Assembly (NCBI RefSeq): GCF_902459645.1
Contig: NZ_CABPSK010000001.1
Location: forward strand, 496,001 to 560,000
Source of the DNA: Pandoraea pneumonica
GTDB taxonomy: Bacteria; Pseudomonadota; Gammaproteobacteria; Burkholderiales; Burkholderiaceae
DNA: 64,000 bases
Direction of reading: 5' to 3'
How positions within the stretch are numbered: position 1 is the stretch's first letter; each line of letters begins with the position of its first letter. Below the pieces are notes generated by a model, which saw only the letters and a program-made list of their open reading frames with translations, was not told where the DNA came from and did no database searches. This document shows positions 10,026 to 17,726 of the stretch, in pieces. The translations under genes were made by a program, and so were the position numbers.

Positions 10026-13000
10026 GGGCGGTCTCCTTGCGGAATGCCGTTGTCGTGCCCACCGGCGGACGGCGCGGACGGGCCACTCGATCCATCGGTT
10101 CCCTTCGGGGCATGCGAGGCTCGCTCGTCATGGCGCACGCGGAACGCCGTGGCATACAACGCCGGCAGGAAAAACACGGTCAGCACGGTGGCGCTGGTAA
10201 TGCCGCCCATCAGGGCAGTCGCCATCGGGCCGAAGAAGTTACTGCGCAGCAGCGGGATGAGCGCGAGCACAGCGGCAGCAGCGGTGAGCGTAATCGGCCG
10301 GAATCGTCGCACCGTGGCGCTGACGATGGCATCGAACCGAGGGTGACCGGACGCTACGTCTTGCTCGATCTGGTCGACCAGAATCACCGAGTTGCGCATG
10401 ATGATCCCGAACATCGCAATCACCCCCAACATGGCGACAAACCCGAACGGCTTACCGAAGAGCAGCAGCGTTGCCACCACACCGATCATGCCGAGCGGGG
10501 CCGTGAGCACCACCAGCATGGTGCGCGCGAAACTCTGAAGCTGAATCATCAGCAGCGTGAGCACCGCAATGATCATGATCGGCATCTGCGCCATGATCGA
10601 CGACTGGCCCTTGCCCGACTCTTCCACCGAACCGCCGATCTCGATGCGGTAACCCACCGGCAGCGCTTTACGAATGTCGGCCAGCTTCTTGTAGACAGCT
10701 TCCGTCACGTCGATGCCTTGCTTACCAGCCCGCACATCCGAGCGGACGGTGATCGTCGGCTGGCGATCGCGCTCCCAGATCACGCCGTATTCCAGATCGT
10801 CGACCACATGACCGAGGGTGGCGAGCGGCACCGGCCCGTTGGGCGTCGGCATCGCCATCGTGGCGAGCTTGGCCGGGTCGACGCGTTCGTTCTTCGGCGC
10901 GCGCAGCGTGATCGATATCAACTTGTCGCGCTCGCGATACTGGCTCATGTCATAGCCGGTGAGCGTCATCGCGATGAAGTTCGAGATGTCTGCCGAACTC
11001 ACGCCCAGTGCCCGCGCCTTTTGCTGATCGACTTCGAAGCGCACCGAGCGTTGCGATGGCTCGTCCCAGTCGAACTGCACATCGACCGTGTCGCCGTTGG
11101 CGCGCATCACGTCCGCCACTTGCTCGGAGATTTTGCGCACCGTGCCAATGTCGTCGCCGCTCACACGGAATTGCACCGGAAAGCCGACCGGCGGCCCGTT
11201 TTCCAGGCGCGACAAACGCGTGCGCACGCCCGGCATGGCCTCACGCAGCTTCGGTTCGAGCCACTGGGCCAGCGCTTCGCGGTCTTCCACCGATTTCGCC
11301 GTGACGACCAATTGCGCGAAGTTCGGCGTCGGCAATTGCTGATCGAGCGGCAGGTAGAAGCGGGGCGCGCCAGTGCCCACAAAACTCACCGTATGGTCAA
11401 TCTCCTTGCGGCCTTCGAGAATCTTCTCGAGACGCTCGGTTTCGCGCAGCGTGGCCTGATACGACGCCCCTTCCTGCAAGCGCAGATCGACCATCAGTTC
11501 AGGCCGGTCGGAACTCGGGAAAAACTGCTGTGGAATCAGCGAGAAGCCCGCCATCGCAATCAGGAACAGCACCACGGTGATGACGAGCACGACGATCTTG
11601 CGCTCGATACACCATGTCAGCCAGCCGCGCAGGCGGTTGTAGAACTTCGTGTCGTAGACCTCGTGCTCGTGATCGTCGCCGTGGTGCGCTTCCCGTTTGC
11701 GCTCGGGCAGCATCTTGTAGCCGAGCAGGGGAATGAGCACCACCGCAGCAAGCCACGATGCCAGCAGCGCAATGGCCGACACTTCGAAGATCGAGCGCGT
11801 GTATTCGCCGGTGCTCGACTTCGCCAGCGCAATCGGCAGGAAGCCGGAGACCGTGACGAGCGTGCCGGTCAGCATCGGGAACGCGGTGCTGGTGTACGCG
11901 AACGCGGCAGCGCGCTTGCGATTCCAGCCCTGCGCGAGCTTCACCGCCATCATTTCGACGGCAATGATGGCGTCGTCCACCAGTAGGCCGAGCGCGAGAA
12001 TCAGCGTGCCGAGCGACACCTTGTGCAAGCCGATGTCGAAGATGTACATGAACAGCGACGTGACGGCGAGCACGACCGGAATCGAAATCACTACCACCAT
12101 GCCGGTGCGGAACCCGAGCGACACCAGACTCACGATCAACACGATGGCCACGGCTTCGGCCACCGCTTCGAGAAAGTCGTCGACCGAGTGCGATACCGAC
12201 TGCGACATGCTCGCCACTTCGGTGAGCTTGAGCCCCGAGGGCAACTGCGCGCGCAACTCGCCCATCGTGTTCGCCAGCGCTTTGCCAAGGTGAACGACGT
12301 CTTGCCCCTTCTGCATGGTGATGCCGATACCCAGCACGGGTTTGCCTGCAAAGCGCATTTCCGTGACAGGCGGGTCGACGTAACCGCGCTTGATCGTGGC
12401 GATATCGCCCAGCCGGAACGTGCGGTTGTTCACCCGGATGAGCGTATCGGCCAGTTCGTTCACATTGCGGAACTGTCCGCTCGGGCGCACCACCACGCGA
12501 TCGTTGGGCGCTTCAATCGTGCCCGCAGGCGAGACGGCATTCTGACCATTGACCGCTTCAGCGATCTGATTCGGCGAAATACCCAGGCGCGTGAGTTGCG
12601 TGTTGCTGATTTCGACGTAAATGCGCTGGTCTTGATCGCCGAAGTAATCGACTTTGGACACACCGGGCACGCGCAGCAGCACCGTGCGCAGCGCGTCGGC
12701 GTAGTCGCGCAATTGGGCAGGGCCGAAGCCGTCGCCTTCGAGCGTGAAGATATGGGTGTAGACGTCGCCGAACTCGTCGTTGAAGAACGGTCCCTGCACG
12801 CCGGGGGGCAGCGTGTAGGCGATGTCTCCCACCTTTTTGCGCACCTGATACCACTCTTCAGGCACCTCGCTCGCGGGCGCGGAGTCTTTCATCGAGAAGA
12901 ACAGCAGCGACTCGCCGGGGCGCGAATAGCTGCGCTGGAAGTCGATGGACGGCATCTCCTGCAACTTGCGGGCGATGCGGTCGGTGACCTGCTCCTGCAC

Positions 13001-13267
13001 CTGCTTGGCGGTGGCACCAGGCCAGAAGGTGCGGATCACCATCACGCGGAAGGTGAACGGGGGGTCTTCGGACTGCGCGAGGCGCGAGTAGGCAAGAATG
13101 CCGAAGATCGTCGCCATGGCGATGAGGAACACCACGAGCGCGCGGTGTCGCAGCGCCCACGCGGAGAGGTTGAAGCTGCCTTCCTCGTGGCGATAGTCTT
13201 GCGGCTCGGCGGGTGGTGCGGTGTCTGGCGTCTGGGGCACGGGCGGCTTCCCGTCCTGCGCGCTCAT
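10022..13267 (-). CDS. RND efflux pump, inner-membrane subunit
   Basis: 1081 aa, the usual length for an AcrB-type hydrophobe/amphiphile pump. The first membrane helix near residue 45 is preceded by an unusual 35-residue Pro-rich cytoplasmic leader. The proton relay pair in TM4 is present (GLLVDDAIIAVEMM, about residue 430). In TM10 the canonical lysine position reads MRNSVILVDQ (about residue 959), an Arg in place of the Lys of AcrB, as I recall in TriC-like pumps. It works with the membrane-fusion protein and outer-membrane factor of the same operon. Substrates are unknown; drugs, biocides or solvents are typical for the family. Confidence 0.95.
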   Translation of the reverse strand: MSAQDGKPPVPQTPDTAPPAEPQDYRHEEGSFNLSAWALRHRALVVFLIAMATIFGILAYSRLAQSEDPPFTFRVMVIRTFWPGATAKQVQEQVTDRIARKLQEMPSIDFQRSYSRPGESLLFFSMKDSAPASEVPEEWYQVRKKVGDIAYTLPPGVQGPFFNDEFGDVYTHIFTLEGDGFGPAQLRDYADALRTVLLRVPGVSKVDYFGDQDQRIYVEISNTQLTRLGISPNQIAEAVNGQNAVSPAGTIEAPNDRVVVRPSGQFRNVNELADTLIRVNNRTFRLGDIATIKRGYVDPPVTEMRFAGKPVLGIGITMQKGQDVVHLGKALANTMGELRAQLPSGLKLTEVASMSQSVSHSVDDFLEAVAEAVAIVLIVSLVSLGFRTGMVVVISIPVVLAVTSLFMYIFDIGLHKVSLGTLILALGLLVDDAIIAVEMMAVKLAQGWNRKRAAAFAYTSTAFPMLTGTLVTVSGFLPIALAKSSTGEYTRSIFEVSAIALLASWLAAVVLIPLLGYKMLPERKREAHHGDDHEHEVYDTKFYNRLRGWLTWCIERKIVVLVITVVLFLIAMAGFSLIPQQFFPSSDRPELMVDLRLQEGASYQATLRETERLEKILEGRKEIDHTVSFVGTGAPRFYLPLDQQLPTPNFAQLVVTAKSVEDREALAQWLEPKLREAMPGVRTRLSRLENGPPVGFPVQFRVSGDDIGTVRKISEQVADVMRANGDTVDVQFDWDEPSQRSVRFEVDQQKARALGVSSADISNFIAMTLTGYDMSQYRERDKLISITLRAPKNERVDPAKLATMAMPTPNGPVPLATLGHVVDDLEYGVIWERDRQPTITVRSDVRAGKQGIDVTEAVYKKLADIRKALPVGYRIEIGGSVEESGKGQSSIMAQMPIMIIAVLTLLMIQLQSFARTMLVVLTAPLGMIGVVATLLLFGKPFGFVAMLGVIAMFGIIMRNSVILVDQIEQDVASGHPRFDAIVSATVRRFRPITLTAAAAVLALIPLLRSNFFGPMATALMGGITSATVLTVFFLPALYATAFRVRHDERASHAPKGTDGSSGPSAPSAGGHDNGIPQGDRP

Positions 13268-14553
13268 GACGCGAAGTCCTCAGGGTGCAGAGGAGCGATG
13301 ACGCGGACCTTTTCGCCAGCGGTCACCGTGTGCACGCCTTGCCACACGATGCGCTCGCCCGGCTGAATGCCCCCGGCCACGGTTACGGTGCGCTCGCCGT
13401 AGCGGGCGACCTTCACGCGGCGCAAGACTAGCGTGTCGTCTTGCTTGACCACCCAGACGGCCGGTTGATTGCCATCGTGGAAAAGGGCCGTCGACGGCAG
13501 GGTAATGGCGGGGCCGGCAGCGATCGCGGCGCTTGTGCCATTTGTGCTGGCCGGATCGTTCGCGGCGGCGGCGGCGGCAACGGCAGCGCTGGCGGGGCTG
13601 GTAGGGGCCGGTGCGGCGGCAACCGGCGCGGACGCCGCCGTGGGCACCGCAATGGTGCCCGGCAGCGGTTGGGCAAAGGCCACGTTGGCCGTCATGCCCA
13701 GCTTCACGTCCGGGCCGGGCGAGAGCAGCGAGAGTTTCGCGCGATAGGTGCGGCTTTGCGGATCGGCTGCCGGGGCCACTTCGCGCACCTTCGCCTGCCA
13801 TGTCTTGCCGGGCACGGCGGGCAACGAGACAGTCGCCATCTGGCCGATACGGAACGCACCGAGCGCCACTTCGGGCACATCGGCAACCACATCGACGTCG
13901 CCCGTCCACGCGAGTTGATACACCGGCTGTCCGGCGCTCACGTTCTGTCCGGTGTCGGCCTGCTCGGCGGTAATCACGCCATCGCGGTCGGCCTTCAGGC
14001 TGCCGTAACTCAACTGGTCGCCCGCCAACGCGGCTTGTTGCGTGGCTTGATTGCGCTGGGCGAGGGCGCTGGCGTACGCGTTCTCCGACTGCTCCAGCTG
14101 TGCCGGGGCGATCAAACTTTCTTTCGCTTGCGCGCGGTCGCGGGTGACGGTCTGCGTCGCGTAATCGAGTTGGTGCTGGGCGGCGTCGAGTTGCGCGCGC
14201 GCACTGGCAGCATTCTTCGATAAATCGGCCGGATCGAGCCGCGCGACCACCTGACCGGCCTTCACCGCATCGCCCAACCGTACCGAGCGGTCAATGATCT
14301 TACCGGCCACGCGAAACGACAGCGGCGTGGCGTAACGGGCTTCGATCTGAGCGGGGAGCGAGGCAATCGGCGTCTGGTCGGCGGTTTTCGCCGCCATGGC
14401 GACCACCGGACGGGGCGGCGGCTCGGGCGGGGCTTTGCGCGAACACGCCGCGAGGGCGGCGACAGCAATGGCCGTGGTGGTAAGCGCCAGCGAGAACCGG
14501 CGGCGACGTGAAGCGTTGGCAGGCAAGGAAGGCAACATGCGCGCGAGACTCAC
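13264..14553 (-). CDS. RND efflux membrane-fusion (periplasmic adaptor) lipoprotein
   Basis: 429 aa from GTG at 14553; ATG at 14538 is an alternative, and neither has a strong ribosome site. The N-terminus has a hydrophobic stretch ending in the lipobox LAACS. Then come a lipoyl-like half (GKIIDRSVRLGDAVKAGQVVARLDP), a coiled-coil hairpin with Ala/Gln-rich heptads, and the second lipoyl and beta-barrel half. Between about residues 290 and 335 there is a long Ala/Pro-rich low-complexity insert, absent from typical MexA/AcrA relatives. This is the first gene of the operon; its stop overlaps the RND start by 4 bases. Confidence 0.93.
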   Translation of the reverse strand: MSLARMLPSLPANASRRRRFSLALTTTAIAVAALAACSRKAPPEPPPRPVVAMAAKTADQTPIASLPAQIEARYATPLSFRVAGKIIDRSVRLGDAVKAGQVVARLDPADLSKNAASARAQLDAAQHQLDYATQTVTRDRAQAKESLIAPAQLEQSENAYASALAQRNQATQQAALAGDQLSYGSLKADRDGVITAEQADTGQNVSAGQPVYQLAWTGDVDVVADVPEVALGAFRIGQMATVSLPAVPGKTWQAKVREVAPAADPQSRTYRAKLSLLSPGPDVKLGMTANVAFAQPLPGTIAVPTAASAPVAAAPAPTSPASAAVAAAAAANDPASTNGTSAAIAAGPAITLPSTALFHDGNQPAVWVVKQDDTLVLRRVKVARYGERTVTVAGGIQPGERIVWQGVHTVTAGEKVRVIAPLHPEDFAS

Positions 14554-15086
14554 AAGATGGGGAATCCGGGAAGGTCCGAATTAAATCTACGGGCGATGAT
14601 ATATGGATTGCGCACGTGCCGCAACGGGCGTTGATGTCCCCTGTGACTATCGATAGGGAGCACCCATTGGGAATGTTGACCGGGGCCGGTGAATGCCTTA
14701 CCGGCGAATTATTTTGGAGTACGATCACTAAGGCGCGGTCACTCATCGTATGCAAAAATTCGTGCGATGGCGAGCCGCCGCAATGCCCCCAAGAGGGCCC
14801 CGGTTCGGGACAAATTGTCACAATCGAGGAACGTTGTCACACACGTTGAGTCGCACTCGAGCCAGTTGCAACGACTGGTGACGTCACGAGAAGCGACGGT
14901 CCGGCGAAATCGAAAGACCGGCACGCCAAGAGGCCGGCAGCATCGCTCGCGGTGGTAGGCGAACTTGAGCGAGGTCAAGCACAGGGCACGCGCAGGCGTC
15001 GAATGCGCCAGCGGGTCGGGCTTTCCGACTATGCTGAATGTATCCGAAGTTTAACGATCGACAACGTTAACGTGAGACGGATAGCT
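14554..15086. other. Intergenic region between the RND operon and phaB
   Basis: These 533 bases hold no convincing gene. They must contain the promoter of the minus-strand RND operon and the promoter of plus-strand phaB. Visible structure: direct repeats TTGTCACA at 14815-14822 and 14834-14841 (19 bp apart), the palindrome GTGACGTCAC at 14878-14887, the palindrome CTATCGATAG near 14646, and a small inverted repeat GCCGGT/ACCGGC at 14685-14705. In-frame codons upstream of phaB to 14952 lack protein-like composition. Confidence 0.6.
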
Positions 15087-15830
15087 ATGACTAAACGAAT
15101 TGCATTGGTCACAGGCGGTATGGGCGGATTGGGTGAAGCGATCAGCCTGCGTCTGGCAGACGCCGGATACCGCGTGGCCGTGACCTGTTCTCCCCAGAAT
15201 CACGATTGCGAAGGCTGGGTTTCCCGCATGCGCGAGATAGGCCGGGAGTTCGAGGCTTATCGCGTCGACGTGGCCGATTACGCGTCTTGCGAGGCTTGCG
15301 TGAAAGCGGTGGAGTCCGATACCGGCCCGGTGGACATTCTCATCAATAACGCGGGAATCACGCGTGACAGCACGATGCGCAAGATGACGCCGGAAGATTG
15401 GCAATCGGTATTGCGCACCGATCTGGACAGCGTATTCAACATGACGAGGCCGCTCTTTAGCGGCATGGTCGCGCGCGGCTGGGGCCGCATCGTCAATATT
15501 TCATCGGTCAATGGCAGTCGCGGCGCGTTTGGTCAGGCGAACTACGCGGCGGCCAAAGCGGGCATGCATGGCTTTACGAAGTCGCTGGCGCTCGAAGTGG
15601 CGAAGTCGGGCGTGACGGTCAACACGGTGTCGCCCGGTTATCTCGCCACGAAGATGGTCACCGCGGTGCCGCAAGACGTGCTCGAAGCGCGCATCCTGCC
15701 GCAGATTCCGGTGGGCCGTCTCGGGCGTCCCGATGAAGTGGCGGCGCTGGTCGCCTTTCTCGTGTCTGACGACGCGGGCTTCATTACCGGCAGCAATCTG
15801 GCAATCAACGGCGGTATGCACATGGAGTGA
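15087..15830 (+). CDS. phaB: Acetoacetyl-CoA reductase (SDR family)
   Basis: 247 aa short-chain dehydrogenase. The cofactor motif TGGMGGLG is at residues 9-16, NNAG follows in the middle, and the catalytic triad is the Ser of NISSVNG with YAAAKAG supplying Tyr and Lys (about residues 140, 153 and 157). The lines TRDSTMRKMTPEDW and GVTVNTVSPGYLATKMV are strongly PhaB-like. The enzyme reduces acetoacetyl-CoA to (R)-3-hydroxybutyryl-CoA with NADPH, the step before polymerisation to PHB. The start at 15087 gives the normal family length. A phasin gene follows 53 bp downstream, which supports a PHA role; no phaA is in the window. Confidence 0.93.
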   Translation: MTKRIALVTGGMGGLGEAISLRLADAGYRVAVTCSPQNHDCEGWVSRMREIGREFEAYRVDVADYASCEACVKAVESDTGPVDILINNAGITRDSTMRKMTPEDWQSVLRTDLDSVFNMTRPLFSGMVARGWGRIVNISSVNGSRGAFGQANYAAAKAGMHGFTKSLALEVAKSGVTVNTVSPGYLATKMVTAVPQDVLEARILPQIPVGRLGRPDEVAALVAFLVSDDAGFITGSNLAINGGMHME

Positions 15831-15883
15831 GTGGCGAACTCGCCATGGTCGCGCTCACAGGTGTTTTATTCAGGAGAGTGAAG

Positions 15884-16471
15884 ATGTCCAAGGAAACGAA
15901 TCCGGCATTGGCATTGGTCAAACTCAGCACGGCAAGTGCGCTGGGGGCTTACGGCATCATGCTCGAAGCCGCGCAGCGCATGCACCAATTGCAGGCACAG
16001 CGCGATACCGAGTTGCTCAAGGCGCATTCCGATGCGGCCAAGTCGCTCGGTGGCGCGCAAGATTTCAATGCGCTGTTCACCGCGCAACTGCAATTGCTCA
16101 ACGGCCAGCTTGCGCAGCAAAACGAGTTTTGGCGCGAATGGCTGGCAGTGTGTGCGAATAACCAGATGCTGTGGGCGGAGCATTGCCGCACTACCGGCGA
16201 AGAGTTGCAGCACGGCATGGCTGGTGCGATGACGTTGCCGGATCTGATTGGCGCGGGCACTGCCGCTGGCGAGGCCGCGAAGGCCGCAGAAGCGCCTCTA
16301 CAGAAGTGGTTCCAGGCATTCAACGAAGCCACGCAGGGCACCATGGACGCGTGGCGCCGCATGTCGGCGGAAGCCCAGCAGGCGACCGAGGCAGCCGTCT
16401 CGAGTCAGTCGCCGCTCAATGGGCGTGTGCCACCGAAGCGCGGCGGCCACGCTCACCGTTCGAGCACGTAA
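15884..16471 (+). CDS. Phasin family protein (PHA granule coat)
   Basis: 195 aa, started at 15884 after CAGGAGAG. It is helical and Ala/Gln-rich, with segments such as FNALFTAQLQLLNGQLAQQNEFWREWL and WFQAFNEATQGTMDAWRRM seen in pieces, the hallmark of the amphipathic phasin fold that coats PHA granules in the cytoplasm. The C-terminal 20 residues are basic (VPPKRGGHAHRSS) and lie over the antisense end of a phaC relic, so the gene's own 3' end may have been altered by the same rearrangement. It is probably co-transcribed with phaB. Confidence 0.85.
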   Translation: MSKETNPALALVKLSTASALGAYGIMLEAAQRMHQLQAQRDTELLKAHSDAAKSLGGAQDFNALFTAQLQLLNGQLAQQNEFWREWLAVCANNQMLWAEHCRTTGEELQHGMAGAMTLPDLIGAGTAAGEAAKAAEAPLQKWFQAFNEATQGTMDAWRRMSAEAQQATEAAVSSQSPLNGRVPPKRGGHAHRSST

Positions 16472-16689
16472 GTTCCTGGCGCGTCGCCAAGATCGCGCTC
16501 CGGCGGCCAGGGCGCGGCGACTTGCTCGCCGCTGCCCTGGCCGCCCTGCGCCAGCAACCAGGCCTGCCAGGCGGGCCACCACGAACTATCCATCGCGGGC
16601 GTGCCCGCCACCCAATCCTCCGGATCCCGATAGCCTGAACCTTTGGCGCGCGTTGCCTTTCCGACGTGTCGCGCACCGCTGCGCAGCGA
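16453..16689 (-). pseudogene. phaC: C-terminal relic of a PHA synthase gene (phaC)
   Basis: Read on the minus strand and ending at a TGA at 16453-16455, about 60 codons translate to a recognisable PHA-synthase tail: GYRDPEDWVAG, then DSSWWPAWQAWLLAQ, then an ending APGTYVLER. Known PhaC proteins end in the same order, with W-(L/A)-x-x near the start, GSWWP/SWW-x-W-x-x-WLA in the middle and APG(T/R)YV at the end. Nothing of the catalytic Cys/Asp/His domain remains: upstream, the frame runs through about 16 unrelated codons into the stop of the PAP2 gene at 16690-16692. There is no start codon with a ribosome site. The relic overlaps the phasin stop by 19 bases on the other strand. This is evidence of a deletion, not a working gene. 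Confidence 0.7.
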
Positions 16690-17394
16690 TTAGCGCGCCC
16701 CAGCAGGCGCCAAGGGCGTCGAATTGTTGCCGGGGGTGGAAGAGGGTGCGATCGAGGGTGTGACCGGCGGCACGACGGGCTTGCGCGCCTGCCAGCTTGC
16801 CCGTCGGAACGGATGCTCGCGACCCGACAGGTTCAGCGCGATATGGGTAATCCAGCGCTGCGTCGGTACGCGCTCGCCGTGCAGCCACATCACGAGGATG
16901 AAGAGACTCGCGGCCATCGGCAGCGTCTTGAGATTCGGGGGCTCGTCGTTGCGTGTGAGCCAGGCGAACGCTGCACAGACGGCGAAGCCCACGGCACAGC
17001 CTGCCACCGCTTCGGACACCGAGTGCGCCGAGAGCGCCACGCGCGACACCCCGACGGCCACACTGCCGACGCTGGCGAGCATCATGCCGAGCGCGCGCCA
17101 TGGCCACGCCACGCGGCGCAGCAACAGCCACGCGATCATGGGATAGACGGTGGAGGCAAGCATCGTGTGGCCGCTCACGCCGGTGAAGTCCAGCTCTCGC
17201 ACGCCGAGCCCCCAGCCGAGAAACATGACTTTGGTGATGGCAACGAGCAGGGCGGCACCGCCGAAGAGCGCCACCCAGATGAAGGTCGTACGCCACGCGC
17301 GCGCCGCGAGCAGCCAGACGGTGAGGGCGGCTGCCGCAGGCACGGTCACTGCGGCACTACCGAAATTGGTGATGGTGATCCAGAAGTTCGACAT
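16690..17394 (-). CDS. PAP2-family membrane phosphatase-like protein
   Basis: 234 aa, started at ATG 17394 (MSNFWIT). There are five or six hydrophobic helices. The second and third motifs of the PAP2/acid phosphatase fold are visible as VSGHTMLAS and SRVALSAHSVSEAVAG. In the third motif the usual Asp after the catalytic His is Glu. The first motif (K-x6-RP) is not clear, so it could be a lipid-phosphate phosphatase or an inactive relative. The C-terminal 45 residues are Pro/Ser-rich and look disordered. It converges on the phasin gene and is followed in the same frame by the phaC relic. Confidence 0.8.
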   Translation of the reverse strand: MSNFWITITNFGSAAVTVPAAAALTVWLLAARAWRTTFIWVALFGGAALLVAITKVMFLGWGLGVRELDFTGVSGHTMLASTVYPMIAWLLLRRVAWPWRALGMMLASVGSVAVGVSRVALSAHSVSEAVAGCAVGFAVCAAFAWLTRNDEPPNLKTLPMAASLFILVMWLHGERVPTQRWITHIALNLSGREHPFRRASWQARKPVVPPVTPSIAPSSTPGNNSTPLAPAGAR

Positions 17395-17726
17395 GACTAC
17401 CAAAAAGCGGCCCGAGAGCAGGGGGCCTCGGGCGAAAACATTATCTTACGCGTGACGCTGCGCTCGGACCACAGTGCTGCCGTCAACGGCCGCATGCTTC
17501 GCGTCCGACCCGGGGTGTTCGGAATCGTTCGGAATCATTCGGACTTTCGCTGCCGATGACTTTGTCGATGGCTTTGCCGATTGTCAGGCCACGCAAGTTG
17601 CCAAGGTTACGACGACCATCGAAAGGCGCGTCGTAACCTGACGGATCTGATGGGTTTTAGTGCATTCGCGGCCATAGTACGATGGCCGCGGATGTGGCCC
17701 CCCGACACGTCGAATCTGGAGACTTC
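17395..17726. other. Divergent intergenic region with repeats
   Basis: 332 bases between the PAP2 gene (minus) and the acyltransferase gene (plus). Contents: a 10-bp tandem repeat GTTCGGAATC at 17517-17526 and 17527-17536 with a degenerate third copy, and an 11-bp perfect inverted repeat (17604-17614 with 17629-17639; arm AGGTTACGACG, 14-nt spacer). No gene is seen. Confidence 0.6.
17604..17639. repeat. 11-bp perfect inverted repeat, operator or hairpin
   Basis: The arms AGGTTACGACG and CGTCGTAACCT flank a 14-nt spacer. There is no T-run on either side, so an operator for the acyltransferase gene 88 bp downstream is as likely as an RNA hairpin. Confidence 0.5.

Noticed and set aside
9959-13366. 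Long open frames on the plus strand opposite the RND pump and adaptor (about 675 and 447 codons)
   Set aside because: They lie exactly antisense to strongly conserved efflux genes, have His/Arg-rich composition with no domain, and are what a high-GC genome gives by chance opposite biased codons.
14952-15086. N-terminal extension of phaB from 14952
   Set aside because: The codons translate to Arg/Gly-rich sequence without SDR similarity, while the start at 15087 places the cofactor motif at the normal distance.
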